64,000 nucleotides of DNA from Blastococcus sp. HT6-30 (GTDB lineage: Bacteria; Actinomycetota; Actinomycetes; Mycobacteriales; Geodermatophilaceae), in the NCBI RefSeq assembly GCF_039729015.1, contig NZ_CP155792.1, positions 3,430,001-3,494,000 on the forward strand. Reading direction: 5' to 3'. Each line of letters begins with the position of its first letter. Position 1 is the first letter of the stretch. This document shows, piece by piece, positions 17,831-26,089 of the stretch. A model generated the notes under the pieces. That model worked only from the letters and a program-made list of their open reading frames with translations. It was not told the origin of the DNA and did not search any database. The position numbers and the translations under genes are program-made.

Positions 17831-18841
17831 ATGCCTGACTCGATGCTGGCCGGCCGGCTGAACGTGCGCACCCGCGAGTTCGTGGTGAAGGAGGTGCCCA
17901 AGCCGACGCCGGGCCCGGGCGAGGTCCTGATCCAGGTGGCGGCGGCGGGCATCTGCCTGTCCGACGTGCACCTCATCGAGGGCAAGCTCTCCCCACTGTT
18001 CCTCGCCGGTGACGAGGTGACGCTCGGCCACGAGGTGGCCGGCACCGTCGCCGAGCTGGGCGCGGGCGTGACCGGCTGGACGGAGGGGCAGCGGGTGCTG
18101 CTGCAGGCCGGCGAGGAGAAGGGCGGCTGGGTGCACACCCGCGGGGTCGACTACGACGGCGGCTGGGCGCAGTACGCTCGGGCGACCGCCGACACGGTCG
18201 TCCCGATCCCGGACGACCTGCCGCTGGAGCAGGCCTGCATCGTGCCCGACGCGGTGTCCACGCCGTGGGCCTCGATCGTGCGGACGGCGCAGGTGCGGGC
18301 CGCCCAGCCCGTCGGCGTCTGGGGCATCGGCGGGCTCGGCGCGCACGCGGTGCAGCTGCTGCGGTTGGCCGGGGCCGCCCCGATCATCGCCGTCGACCCG
18401 GTGCCGGCCGCCCGGCAGCGGGCACTGGACTTCGGCGCCGACCTCGCGCTGGACCCGGCCGAGGACATCGCCGCCCGCGTCCGCGGGCTGACCGGCGGCG
18501 CCGGGCTCGCGTTCGCCTTCGACTTCGCCGGCGTCGCGCCGGTCCGCGAGCAGGCGGTGCGCTGCCTGGAGCGCGACGGCGCGCTGGTGCTCGTCGGCCT
18601 CACCGACCAGCCGCTGGAGATCCGCAACGGCACGCAGTTCAGCTACTTCGGTCAACGGATCCTCGGCCACTACGGCTCCGAGCCCGCCCACGTGGTGGAG
18701 CTGGTCGACCTGATCCGGCACCACCGCCTGGATCTGACCCGCTCCGTCTCGGGCACCCTGCCGCTCGCCGACGCCGCCGAAGGCGTGGAGCGGCTGGCGC
18801 AGAAGGAGGGCGACCCCATCCGCCTGGTCATCACGCCGTAG
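17831..18841 (+). CDS. Zinc-type alcohol dehydrogenase-like protein (MDR family)
   Basis: A 336-residue medium-chain dehydrogenase/reductase. The catalytic-zinc Cys is in AAGICLSDVH and His in LGHEVAGTV; the structural-zinc four-Cys lobe is absent. The Rossmann motif is GIGGLGAHAVQLL with Asp (AVDPV) suggesting NAD(H) preference. A GGGGGG run just before the ATG acts as ribosome-binding site; an in-frame ATG 9 bp upstream is an alternative. It stands alone, so the alcohol substrate is unknown. Confidence 0.85.
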   Translation: MPDSMLAGRLNVRTREFVVKEVPKPTPGPGEVLIQVAAAGICLSDVHLIEGKLSPLFLAGDEVTLGHEVAGTVAELGAGVTGWTEGQRVLLQAGEEKGGWVHTRGVDYDGGWAQYARATADTVVPIPDDLPLEQACIVPDAVSTPWASIVRTAQVRAAQPVGVWGIGGLGAHAVQLLRLAGAAPIIAVDPVPAARQRALDFGADLALDPAEDIAARVRGLTGGAGLAFAFDFAGVAPVREQAVRCLERDGALVLVGLTDQPLEIRNGTQFSYFGQRILGHYGSEPAHVVELVDLIRHHRLDLTRSVSGTLPLADAAEGVERLAQKEGDPIRLVITP

Positions 18842-18990
18842 GCCTTGCGCGCCGGCCGGTGCCGGCGAGGCCCAGCCGCCCGGCGTCGGCCCGCCGATCC
18901 GGCTCGCTCTCCGGCGCCCGATGAGCCGCCTCGTCGTTCCCGCAGTCGATGTCCGCGTCGGTGCCCGCCGGCGCCGTGGGCTGACGCCGG

Positions 18991-19656
18991 TCAGCAGCGG
19001 TCCTGGGGCTCCACGATGTGCACGTCGACGGCGCGGAACTGCTTCGGCGTCTCCAGCAGGACGGCCTTGGTCGGCTCCCCCACCTCCAGGGGCGGGTCGC
19101 GGCGCAGGGCGGCGAGCGGGCGCAGCCGGGGGTCGGCCAGCACGTCGTCGGCCAGCCCCCGGTCGCCGCCGGCGAAGAGCGCCGCCAGCCCGTCGGCGTG
19201 CGGCAGCAGCACTCGGGCGGCGGTCTCGACCGCATGGCTCACGACGGCGTCGGTCTGGTTGGCGCGCCGCCGGGCGAACCGCTGCTGCGACCACCCGCCG
19301 GCCGCTGTCCGGCCCTGCACCTGGCGGGCGTCCACCTTCGACACCACCAGCTGGGCCCCGTCGAAGACCCCGACCACCCAGCGGCCGCGGCGGACCAGCA
19401 GCACCGCGGCCCGACGGGGCCGGCCCGCGGCGGCGGTGAAGGCGGCCAGCAGCGGCGCCTCCGGCGCCCAGCCGAACGGGGCCCGCAGGACGACGGTGGT
19501 GGTGTCGGCGCAGACGATGCGCAGTCCGTCGTCGGCCGGCTGCACCTCGGTGAAGGCCCCGTGCCGGGTGGCGACGCCATCCAGCCAGCGCCCCAGCCGC
19601 TCGGGCGCCACGCCGAGCCGCCGGCCACCGCCCGCGGCGGGCCGGGGGCGGGTCAT
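18991..19656 (-). CDS. acVLRF1-type peptidyl-tRNA hydrolase
   Basis: A 221-residue member of the actinobacterial Vms1/Ankzf1-like release-factor family. The eRF1-like domain has the loop GGWSQQRFARRR (about residue 123), equivalent to the GGQ/GSQ loop that cleaves peptidyl-tRNA in eRF1 and Vms1. It probably releases stalled nascent chains from split ribosomes (RQC). It is monocistronic. It is the last clear housekeeping-type gene before the accessory island. Confidence 0.82.
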   Translation of the reverse strand: MTRPRPAAGGGRRLGVAPERLGRWLDGVATRHGAFTEVQPADDGLRIVCADTTTVVLRAPFGWAPEAPLLAAFTAAAGRPRRAAVLLVRRGRWVVGVFDGAQLVVSKVDARQVQGRTAAGGWSQQRFARRRANQTDAVVSHAVETAARVLLPHADGLAALFAGGDRGLADDVLADPRLRPLAALRRDPPLEVGEPTKAVLLETPKQFRAVDVHIVEPQDRC

Positions 19657-19899
19657 ACGGGCACCCTAGATATACCAGCGATCGGGTTGGGAGACCGACC
19701 ACTGCTCTTTCCCTCAATCCATCACACGACATTGGAGGCGGTGACGGTGAACCTGGCGGTCGACCAGGTCGTGCACGAGTGGGGAAACCTGCCGATTGAG
19801 ACCGGGTTTCTTGCGAAGACCGACCACATGCCCTGACAGGAGCACAGCCGGGGGCGCGGTCCGGCCCTGCAGCGATGCCTTGCCCGAGAACGTCGGCGG
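19657..19899. other. Gene-poor junction sequence
   Basis: This stretch between the VLRF1 gene and the transposase remnant has no gene I can support. One short frame on the plus strand ends VHEWGNLPIETGFLAKTDHMP at 19836; its less GC-rich, more even codon use looks unlike the neighbours and may be another mobile-element fragment. Local GC content is visibly lower than in the flanking genes. Confidence 0.4.
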
Positions 19900-20025
19900 G
19901 GAACGGGTAGCCGGGCGCCGGGTCGTCGTGGAACGTAGTGCGGGCATTACCGTGGGACACGAGAACCTCCGAGCAGGTGCTGGGCCTTAGACAAGCCACA
20001 CCTCACTCGGAGGTTCTCCTGCGTT
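19900..20025 (-). pseudogene. Remnant of an IS481-like transposase 5' end
   Basis: On the minus strand a GTG at 19960 begins VSHGNARTTFHD, which matches the N-terminus typical of actinobacterial IS481-family transposases (MSHRNARTT...), after which similarity stops. The preceding box CGGAGGTTCTC occurs here twice in opposite orientation (19962-19972 region and 20009-20019), as expected for duplicated or inverted IS ends. The rest of the transposase is missing. This marks a scar of transposition at the edge of the catabolic locus. Confidence 0.42.
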
Positions 20026-20329
20026 CAAGTCCGGCGGCCGTCACCAACGTCCTGGCCGGGTACACCTAGCGTCATCGGCATCCCAGCGGCGTCGGCGGCC
20101 GAAAGGCGAGCGCCACCACAGCCGTCCTGCTCGCCCTCGTCGGTGCCCACGCGCCTTCTTCGACCTCGCCGGAGACTCGTCGCAACGCCGCGAGCAACCT
20201 CAACGGGAGAACGCCGCGACAAGAGGAACGAGGGGGGGCACCCCGAGCATTCGGCCACTCGGCAGAATGGTCTGACCACCGGTGGGCCCGTAGGGCAATC
20301 ACCGGAGGCCCCCCGTCGAACGGAGTCCC
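20026..20329. other. Upstream region of the Cdc48-like gene
   Basis: A 304-bp non-coding stretch. I see no gene in it; its supportable content is the FadR-type operator at 20268-20278 and a TAG-containing promoter-like hexamer shortly after it. Confidence 0.4.
20268..20278. promoter_or_regulatory. FadR/GntR-type operator (site 1) before the Cdc48-like gene
   Basis: TGGTCTGACCA, followed by CC, identical over 13 bases to the site at 32126. It fits the FadR-subfamily consensus TGGTNNNACCA and lies 52 bp upstream of the AAA+ gene. It ties that ATPase to the catabolic regulon. Confidence 0.7.
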
Positions 20330-22519
20330 ATGCCATCGCCAGCCGTCGTCGATTCCCGCCCGATCGACTACCGGGTCGCCCACCTGTGCGCGGCCGTTCT
20401 GGCCCCGGACGTCCGCGCGGCCGTCGGAGCAGCCGAGGGCGATGTCGTCCGCATCGCCACGGAGCGCGGGCGCAGCGCGCTGTGTCGGGTGGCAGGCCCG
20501 GTCGACGAGCCGGGAGCCGGGTCGGTGCGCATCGACCGGTTCACCCGGCAGGCGCTCAAGGCCTACCCGCACGAGCAGGTGACACTGGAGCGGGCGGAGC
20601 CGGCGCCGGCACGGGAGGTCGCCCTGGTGCCCGGGCTGGACATGAGCCAGCGCTTCGACCCCCAGCTGGTCCCCGCACTGCGGCGCGTCCTCGCCGAGCA
20701 GCAGGTCGCCGTCCGCCCGGGCATGCTGCTCTACGTCCGCATGCCCGAGGCCCTGGCCGGCGTCACGTACGAGGTCCACTTCGTCGCGCCGGCGGACGGA
20801 GACGGCACCGAGGGCGTCGTCACGGGTGAGACGACGATCTGGATGGTTCAGAACGACCACCACCACGGACCGGGTGACCACGAGCACGACCACGACAAGT
20901 CGTCCGAGACCGTGCTGGACACGACGTTCGAGGACGTCGGTGGGCTGACGGGGCAGATCCGTGAGGTCCGCGAGTTCGTCGAGCTGCCGCTGGTCTTCCC
21001 CCAAGTGTACCGCCAGCTGGGCATCAACCCGCCGCGAGGCGTGATCTTCCACGGCGCACCGGGCACCGGGAAGACGCTGCTGGCCCGCAGCGTGGCCAAC
21101 GAGATCAACGCCGAGCTCTTCTACATCAACGGGCCCGAGGTCGTCGGCACGTTCTCCGGCGAGACCGAGGCGAACCTGCGCAAGATCTTCGCCGAGGCCA
21201 GCCTGAACCCGCCGTCGATCATCTTCGTCGACGAGCTGGACGCCATCGCCCCGGCGCGGCGGATGGCCACGAGCACCACCGAGGCGCGCACGGTGACCCA
21301 GCTGCTGGCGCTGCTGGACGGCCTGAAGCAGGCCGAGGGCGTACTGGTCATCGGCACGACGAACCGGGTGGAGGCGATCGACCCGGCGCTGCGCCGGGCG
21401 GGGCGCTTCGACCGGGAGATCTACTTCCCCACGCCCGCCACCGAGGCGCGCGAGCAGATCCTGCGGGTGCAGACCCGTGAGATGCCGCTGGCCGACGATG
21501 CGCTGGCCGGGCTGCCGGCGATCGCCGAGCGCGCGTACGGGTTCGTGGGCGCCGACATCATGGAGCTCAGCCGGGAGGCAGGGCTCAACGCGCTGCGCCG
21601 CGCATCGACCCGGTTCGTCGAGTCGCCCTCCATGGCGACCTACCCCGACGCCGCCGACCTCGTCGTCACCCGAGACGACTTCGACGCCGCCCTGCGGGTG
21701 GTGCAGCCGGCCGCGATGCGTGAGTCGCTAATCACCTACCCCCGGGTGACGTGGGCGGACATCGGCGGCCTCGAGCACGTGAAGGGCCGGCTGCGCGACC
21801 TCGTCGAGAAGCCCCTGCGGCACCCAGAGGTGTTCGAGCGGATCGGGCTGTCGAGCAATCTCGGCGTCCTGCTCTACGGGCCACCCGGCACCGGCAAGAC
21901 GCTGCTTGCCCAGGCGATCGCCCGGGAGGCCGGCGTGAACTTCCTGCCGATCAACGGCCCGGAGCTGTTCTCCCAGTGGCTGGGCGAGTCCGAGGAGAGC
22001 GTGCGTCGCGTGTTCGACGTCGCCCGGCGTGCGGCGCCGTGCATCGTGTTCTTCGACCAGCTGGACGCGGTCGTCCCCAAGCGCAGCGACCTCGAGCACG
22101 AGGGCACGCGGGCGCCGCAACGGGTGGTCAACCAGCTCCTGGCCGAGCTCGACGGGATGGAGCAGCGCAGCCAGGTGCTCGTCATCGGCGCCACCAACCG
22201 GATGACCATGGTCGACCCTGCGGCGCTGCGCCCGGGCAGGTTCGGCGTGCACCTTGAGGTCGGCCCGCCGGAGGACGCCGGTCGCGGTGAGATCCTCCGG
22301 ATCCACCTCGCCGGCGCGGCGCTCGACGGCGACCTGACCCTGGACCGGGTGGTGCAGCACCTGGTCCCGCGGACCGCGGGGATGACCGGCGCCGACCTCG
22401 CGTTCCTCGTGCAGAACGCGAAGCTGGCGGCCCTCGACCTGGACCACGCCGAGCCCGACCCGCGGCTGGACCTGGCGACGTTCGACGCGGTGCTGGCCGA
22501 GACGGCACCCACCGGCTGA
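20330..22519 (+). CDS. Cdc48/VCP-like double AAA+ ATPase with altered D2 Walker B
   Basis: A 729-residue type II AAA+ protein. The N-terminal region (about 10-160) looks like the double-psi barrel substrate/cofactor domain of Cdc48. A His-rich linker (DHHHGPGDHEHDHD, 176-189) precedes D1: Walker A GAPGTGKT (242-249), Walker B DE at 301-302, sensor GTTNR. D2 has Walker A GPPGTGKT (517-524), but Walker B reads FFDQ, with Gln577 where the catalytic Glu belongs (codon CAG at 22058-22060), and sensor GATNR. It should form a hexameric unfoldase or remodeller in which only D1 hydrolyses ATP efficiently. A FadR-type operator precedes it. The M. tuberculosis homolog group (Rv0435c-like) is of unknown function. 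Confidence 0.88.
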   Translation: MPSPAVVDSRPIDYRVAHLCAAVLAPDVRAAVGAAEGDVVRIATERGRSALCRVAGPVDEPGAGSVRIDRFTRQALKAYPHEQVTLERAEPAPAREVALVPGLDMSQRFDPQLVPALRRVLAEQQVAVRPGMLLYVRMPEALAGVTYEVHFVAPADGDGTEGVVTGETTIWMVQNDHHHGPGDHEHDHDKSSETVLDTTFEDVGGLTGQIREVREFVELPLVFPQVYRQLGINPPRGVIFHGAPGTGKTLLARSVANEINAELFYINGPEVVGTFSGETEANLRKIFAEASLNPPSIIFVDELDAIAPARRMATSTTEARTVTQLLALLDGLKQAEGVLVIGTTNRVEAIDPALRRAGRFDREIYFPTPATEAREQILRVQTREMPLADDALAGLPAIAERAYGFVGADIMELSREAGLNALRRASTRFVESPSMATYPDAADLVVTRDDFDAALRVVQPAAMRESLITYPRVTWADIGGLEHVKGRLRDLVEKPLRHPEVFERIGLSSNLGVLLYGPPGTGKTLLAQAIAREAGVNFLPINGPELFSQWLGESEESVRRVFDVARRAAPCIVFFDQLDAVVPKRSDLEHEGTRAPQRVVNQLLAELDGMEQRSQVLVIGATNRMTMVDPAALRPGRFGVHLEVGPPEDAGRGEILRIHLAGAALDGDLTLDRVVQHLVPRTAGMTGADLAFLVQNAKLAALDLDHAEPDPRLDLATFDAVLAETAPTG

Positions 22520-22530
22520 CCGGAGAGCGC

Positions 22531-22572
22531 GACCGCGACCGCGCCGGGGCGATCCCGGGCGCGGTCGCGGTC
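22531..22572. terminator. Bidirectional hairpin terminator
   Basis: Perfect 15-bp arms GACCGCGACCGCGCC (22531-22545) and GGCGCGGTCGCGGTC (22558-22572) between the convergent AAA+ and bicupin genes. Confidence 0.65.
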
Positions 22573-22580
22573 GTGTCGGC

Positions 22581-23678
22581 TCAAGCCACCGGCGGCGCGG
22601 TGAACCCTTCGCCCGCAGCGGCCCGCAACGACGCGTCGTCGAACTCCGGCGCGTTCTCGAAGTGGACGATGCGGGAGTAGCCCAGTTGGGCGTAGATGCT
22701 GTTCGACGCCCCGATGAGCTTCGCCGAGCCCGTGCCGGTGCTGAAGCGCTGGACGATCGTGTTGTGCGGCACCCAGATCATGTCGCCCTTCTTCCAGTCC
22801 CACCGCGTCGGCTTCTTCGCCACGCGCGCGTAGAACTGGTCGGCAATCTCGGCCTCGACGTCCCAGTGCAGGTCGTAACCCTCGCCGTCGAGGACGTGCA
22901 CCGCCTCATCGGCCATCTGCCACCGCTTGCCCGAACGGCTGCCGGCCGGGATCTCGTGCAGGTAGGCGTCGGTGCCCTTGATCCGGAGGGGGGCGCCCTT
23001 GCCGGCGATCTGGCGGATGCGGCCGAACTCGGTCCACTGCCACTCGGTGTCGGCAGGGGTGAGCACCTTGGGGACGAGCTCGTCACCCTCGGGACGGGCG
23101 GTCAGCCACTCGGTGCGCGGCTCCCACTGGTCCTCGTCGGCCGGCTTGGTGCCGATCTTCCCCTGGAAGGTGAGGCCGAGGAACAGCGACAGCGGCTTGG
23201 GCTTCATGACCAGGCAGACCGCGCGCTTCTCGGGGTCCGGGTTGTTGTGCCAGTGCACGCAGTCGTTGTGCACCGCGACGGCGTCCCCGGCGCTCCACGG
23301 GTAGTCCTTGCCGTCGTGCGTCTCGTAGCCGTTGCCCTCGAGCACATAGAACAACGCTTCGTTCTGGTGTCCGTGCCCGTCGTTGCGCCCGTTGGGCTGG
23401 ATCACGACGAAGTGCAGGTGCAGGCTCTGCGTGCGGAACTGCTCATCACCGGGATCGATGATGTTCCAGTTCTCCTTGAGGCTCAGCCCCTCCCCCAGGG
23501 TGGGAGTCCACACCCGGGGAACGGTCGTGACGCGCTCGCGCCGCTCCTCGGTCAGGGTGTACCGGTTGCTGGCCAGCTCCCGTACGTAGATGCGGGCCTT
23601 CTTGTAGTGGTCGTCGTACACGTGCACGTTCTGTGCCGTCTGCTCGCGGCTCTGGGACTTCGTTCGTTCCTGCTCCAT
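22581..23678 (-). CDS. Bicupin domain protein A (gentisate-dioxygenase-like fold)
   Basis: A 365-residue two-cupin protein. Cupin 1 (about 80-165) has metal-ligand candidates in HGHQNEALFYVLEG and HNDCVHWHNN; cupin 2 (about 235-330) has MADEAVHVLDGEGY and VPHNTIVQRFS. It closely parallels the bicupin at 53463. Such bicupins include gentisate and hydroxynaphthoate dioxygenases that cleave rings with Fe(II), but the substrate here is unknown. The start at 23678 is fixed by a strong AAGGAGG site. A FadR-type operator lies 24 bp upstream. Confidence 0.8.
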   Translation of the reverse strand: MEQERTKSQSREQTAQNVHVYDDHYKKARIYVRELASNRYTLTEERRERVTTVPRVWTPTLGEGLSLKENWNIIDPGDEQFRTQSLHLHFVVIQPNGRNDGHGHQNEALFYVLEGNGYETHDGKDYPWSAGDAVAVHNDCVHWHNNPDPEKRAVCLVMKPKPLSLFLGLTFQGKIGTKPADEDQWEPRTEWLTARPEGDELVPKVLTPADTEWQWTEFGRIRQIAGKGAPLRIKGTDAYLHEIPAGSRSGKRWQMADEAVHVLDGEGYDLHWDVEAEIADQFYARVAKKPTRWDWKKGDMIWVPHNTIVQRFSTGTGSAKLIGASNSIYAQLGYSRIVHFENAPEFDDASLRAAAGEGFTAPPVA

Positions 23679-23701
23679 GCAGCGCCTCCTTGGTGGCTCC
23701 G

Positions 23702-23712
23702 TGGTATGACCA
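23702..23712. promoter_or_regulatory. FadR/GntR-type operator (site 2) before bicupin A
   Basis: TGGTATGACCA, matching TGGTNNNACCA, 24 bp upstream of the bicupin A start on the minus strand. Confidence 0.65.
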
Positions 23713-23879
23713 TTTGACACCGAACACTAGTTGTCCCACCAGGGGGCACGCTCCCGGCTCCGGCCACGCGGCAGCTCGCACCCGGGATGTTCGCCGCCGA
23801 GATGACCTATTCCAAGGGCCGTGCGCCTTGACTGCGTTCCCGCGGGAACGCCTGTCGGGCGGCCCGACGTGGCGTGATC

Positions 23880-24067
23880 GGGTGACAGGCACCGCCCCGG
23901 TCGAAGGTCGGAATCGCCCCAAGATCAGCGACGCTGAGCTGATCACGCGGGCGGTTCTGCAGGCTCTGGCCGATCCCCCCAGCGAGACCCGCTGGCTGCG
24001 CTATGGGCGTCGGGGCCGACGAAACGCGAAGTTGTGCTCGGCATCCTCGACACCGACCCCGCGTTGA
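23880..24067 (+). pseudogene. Remnant of an IS982-like transposase
   Basis: The frame reads RNRPKISDAELITRAVLQAL ... SETRWLRYGR, which matches the conserved N-terminal block of actinobacterial transposases I associate with IS982 (PKLSDAELITLAVMQALLG...SEARWLR). It then runs out of similarity and stops at 24067; a continuation in another frame follows (LGILDTDPALTAERAGQ...), suggesting frameshift and truncation. No terminal repeats were identified. It is a decayed insertion inside the bicupin A / MFS gap. Confidence 0.5.
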
Positions 24068-24135
24068 CCGCCGAACGGGCCGGGCAGACGGCGATCGTGC
24101 GGCAAGGCCCTCTAGCCCGTCGCATCGGCCAGCTA

Positions 24136-24152
24136 TCAGACCATTAGACCAT
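24136..24152. promoter_or_regulatory. FadR/GntR-type operator (site 3) before the MFS gene
   Basis: TCAGACCATTAGACCAT contains two direct AGACCA half-sites 8 bp apart, i.e. TGGTCTAATGGTCT on the other strand. The 11-base core CCATTAGACCA is shared with the site at 59722-59740. A TAGCGT hexamer follows about 8 bp later. Less symmetric than the others. Confidence 0.5.
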
Positions 24153-24182
24153 GGGTGCTAGCGTGCCGGACGACGAGCGGGG

Positions 24183-25316
24183 GTGGGCGTGGCACATCGG
24201 CTGGACTCCCTCGCGTCGGCGACAGGTGCCGGCATCTACTCGGTGTCGCTGAGCATCGCCAGCGTCGCGCTGCCCCTGCTGGCCATCGAAGCCGGGTACT
24301 CAGCCTTCGAGATCGGCGCGCTGACGGCAGCCTCGGCCCTGTCCCAGATGCTGGTGCGGCTGGGCCTCGGTTGGGCCATGCGCCGCTGGCCGGACTGGAT
24401 CCTGATCGCCGTCGCCGGAGTGCTGCTCGCCGTCAGCTGCGCCGTGGTGGCCGTCTCCGCAGCACTGATCCCCTTCGTGGCGGCCCAGCTGCTGCAGGGC
24501 GCCTCGCGCGCCCTCTTCTGGACCGGCAGCCAGACGCACGTCGTCCGAGGGGCGGGCCGCGCGGCCGGGGCCCTCGCCCAGGTCAACCTGGCCGCCTCCG
24601 TCGGACTGCTGACCGGGCCGCTCATCGCCGGGGTGCTGTCCGAGGACAGCCCGGCGGTCGCCCTCGTCGTCGCCGCCGTCGTGGCCCTGTTCGGACTGGT
24701 CCCCAACGCCCTGCTCGACCGACTGCCACCCTTCGTGCCCCCCGCCGACCGCCCCCCGGGCCGGGTCTGGCGCCGACCGGGCGTCGACGTCGCGTGCTGG
24801 GCGGGGATGACCGCGGGCGCCTGGCGCGCCCTGCTGACCTCCTACGTGCCGGTGGCGCTGGACCAGGCGCGCCAGTCGGCCACCACGATCGGGGCGCTCG
24901 TCGCCGCCGCGAACGGCGCCTCGCTCGTCGGCACCGCCGTCGCCGCCCGGGTGCGTGGCCGGTGGACGATGCCGATGCTGGGCGCAGGCATCGCCCTGAC
25001 CGGCGTCGCGACGGGGCTGACCGGCGTCGTGGCCTGGAGCGTGGCCCTCTCCGCCACGGTGCTCGTGGTCAGTGGCATCGCGGCCGGGGCCGTGCAGGTG
25101 CTGGGGCCCGCCATCGCCGCGGAGGCCGTGCATCCGGAGGAGCGCGGCGAGGCCATCGCGGCGAGCGGCACCTTCCGGGCGGCCGCCCTCTTCGCGGCGC
25201 CACTGGCCGTCGCCGGCCTGGTGGTCGCCGTGCCGCTGACGCCGGCCATGGCGGTCGTGGGCGCCGGCATGCTCCTCCCCGCTCTCGCCCTGCGCCGCCT
25301 GGGCAGGGCCTCGTAG
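24183..25316 (+). CDS. MFS transporter
   Basis: A 377-residue major facilitator protein with about 11-12 transmembrane segments; WAMRRWPDWILIA resembles the cytoplasmic loop 2-3 region of the family. The central loop (about 180-195) is short. Start is GTG at 24183, with a second in-frame GTG two codons later. Its own FadR-type operator and location indicate uptake or efflux of the pathway substrate or an intermediate; direction cannot be told from sequence. Convergent with the class II aldolase gene, only 10 bp apart. Confidence 0.82.
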   Translation: MGVAHRLDSLASATGAGIYSVSLSIASVALPLLAIEAGYSAFEIGALTAASALSQMLVRLGLGWAMRRWPDWILIAVAGVLLAVSCAVVAVSAALIPFVAAQLLQGASRALFWTGSQTHVVRGAGRAAGALAQVNLAASVGLLTGPLIAGVLSEDSPAVALVVAAVVALFGLVPNALLDRLPPFVPPADRPPGRVWRRPGVDVACWAGMTAGAWRALLTSYVPVALDQARQSATTIGALVAAANGASLVGTAVAARVRGRWTMPMLGAGIALTGVATGLTGVVAWSVALSATVLVVSGIAAGAVQVLGPAIAAEAVHPEERGEAIAASGTFRAAALFAAPLAVAGLVVAVPLTPAMAVVGAGMLLPALALRRLGRAS

Positions 25317-25326
25317 CCCCCTCCGC

Positions 25327-26019
25327 TCAGCTCTGCTCGAGCCGCCGGACCAGGTAGTCCCACGCCCCCTGCAGCAGCGGATCGGGGTAGCAGTGCTCCC
25401 GCTTGGCGAGGGACTCCTGGGGCGAGGACCAGGTCGCCCATCCGCCGGCGGCCATGGCGGTCAACTGCATCCGGCAGGCGCGGTCGAGCAGGTAGGCGGT
25501 CACCGTCGCCGTCTGCACGTCCGGCGCGGCGACGACGATGCCGTGGTTGACCAGCAGGCAGGCGTTGCGGTCGCCCAGGGCGGCGGCGACCGCGCGGCCG
25601 AGCTCGGCGGTCAGCACGAGGTCGCCGGTCCCGGTGAAGCGGGCGATGTCCGGCGGGACGAACAGGTTGGCCTCGTGCGAGATCGGCCGCAGCGGGACCC
25701 CGAGGGCACCCAGCGCGACCGCCGCCGGCGAGTGCGTGTGGATCACGCTGCCGACGTCGGAGCGTGCCCGCATCACCTCGGTGTGGATGGGGTACTCGGC
25801 GTGCCGGCGACCGGCGCCAGCGAGCACCTCGCCATCCCAGGACACCAGGATGACGTTCTCGGGACCCACCTCCTCGAAGCCCAGCCCCGAGGCCTTCATC
25901 CAGATGCCGCGCCCCTCGGGGTCCCGGGCGGAGAGGTGCCCCCAGATGAGGTCACCCTGATCCGCAGCACCGAGGACCCGGCACCCCAGGGAGACCAGTC
26001 GGCGCAGGTCGTCGGTCAT
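25327..26019 (-). CDS. Class II aldolase/adducin family protein
   Basis: A 230-residue zinc enzyme of the FucA/AraD fold. Zinc ligands are visible as HTH in GSVIHTHSPAAVALG (about 93-95) and the third His in LLVNHGIVV (about 158); the ASG...E block near residue 43 fits the active-site Ser/Glu. Besides aldolases and epimerases the family contains 3,4-dihydroxyphthalate 2-decarboxylase, which would suit this locus, so an aromatic decarboxylase role is a reasonable alternative. It is divergent from the ferredoxin reductase gene over one shared palindromic operator. Confidence 0.8.
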   Translation of the reverse strand: MTDDLRRLVSLGCRVLGAADQGDLIWGHLSARDPEGRGIWMKASGLGFEEVGPENVILVSWDGEVLAGAGRRHAEYPIHTEVMRARSDVGSVIHTHSPAAVALGALGVPLRPISHEANLFVPPDIARFTGTGDLVLTAELGRAVAAALGDRNACLLVNHGIVVAAPDVQTATVTAYLLDRACRMQLTAMAAGGWATWSSPQESLAKREHCYPDPLLQGAWDYLVRRLEQS

Positions 26020-26048
26020 GTCTCGCCCTCCTCGGCCCAGTATGGCAG

Positions 26049-26063
26049 AATGGTAATACCATT
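26049..26063. promoter_or_regulatory. FadR/GntR-type operator (site 4), divergent promoter
   Basis: AATGGTAATACCATT, a perfect 7+1+7 palindrome, lies midway in the 70-bp gap between the divergent class II aldolase and ferredoxin reductase genes, so one site can control both. Confidence 0.7.
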
Positions 26064-26089
26064 TTTATTGGCGATCATGGGAGGCCATC

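Noticed and set aside
19738..19836. Short frame ending VHEWGNLPIETGFLAKTDHMP as a gene
   Set aside because: No ribosome-binding site or family; sits in IS-scarred junction DNA.
24068..24132. Possible short gene reading LGILDTDPALTAERAGQTAIVRQG
   Set aside because: No start codon with a ribosome-binding site, ends at a nearby stop, and follows a transposase fragment; treated as relic sequence.
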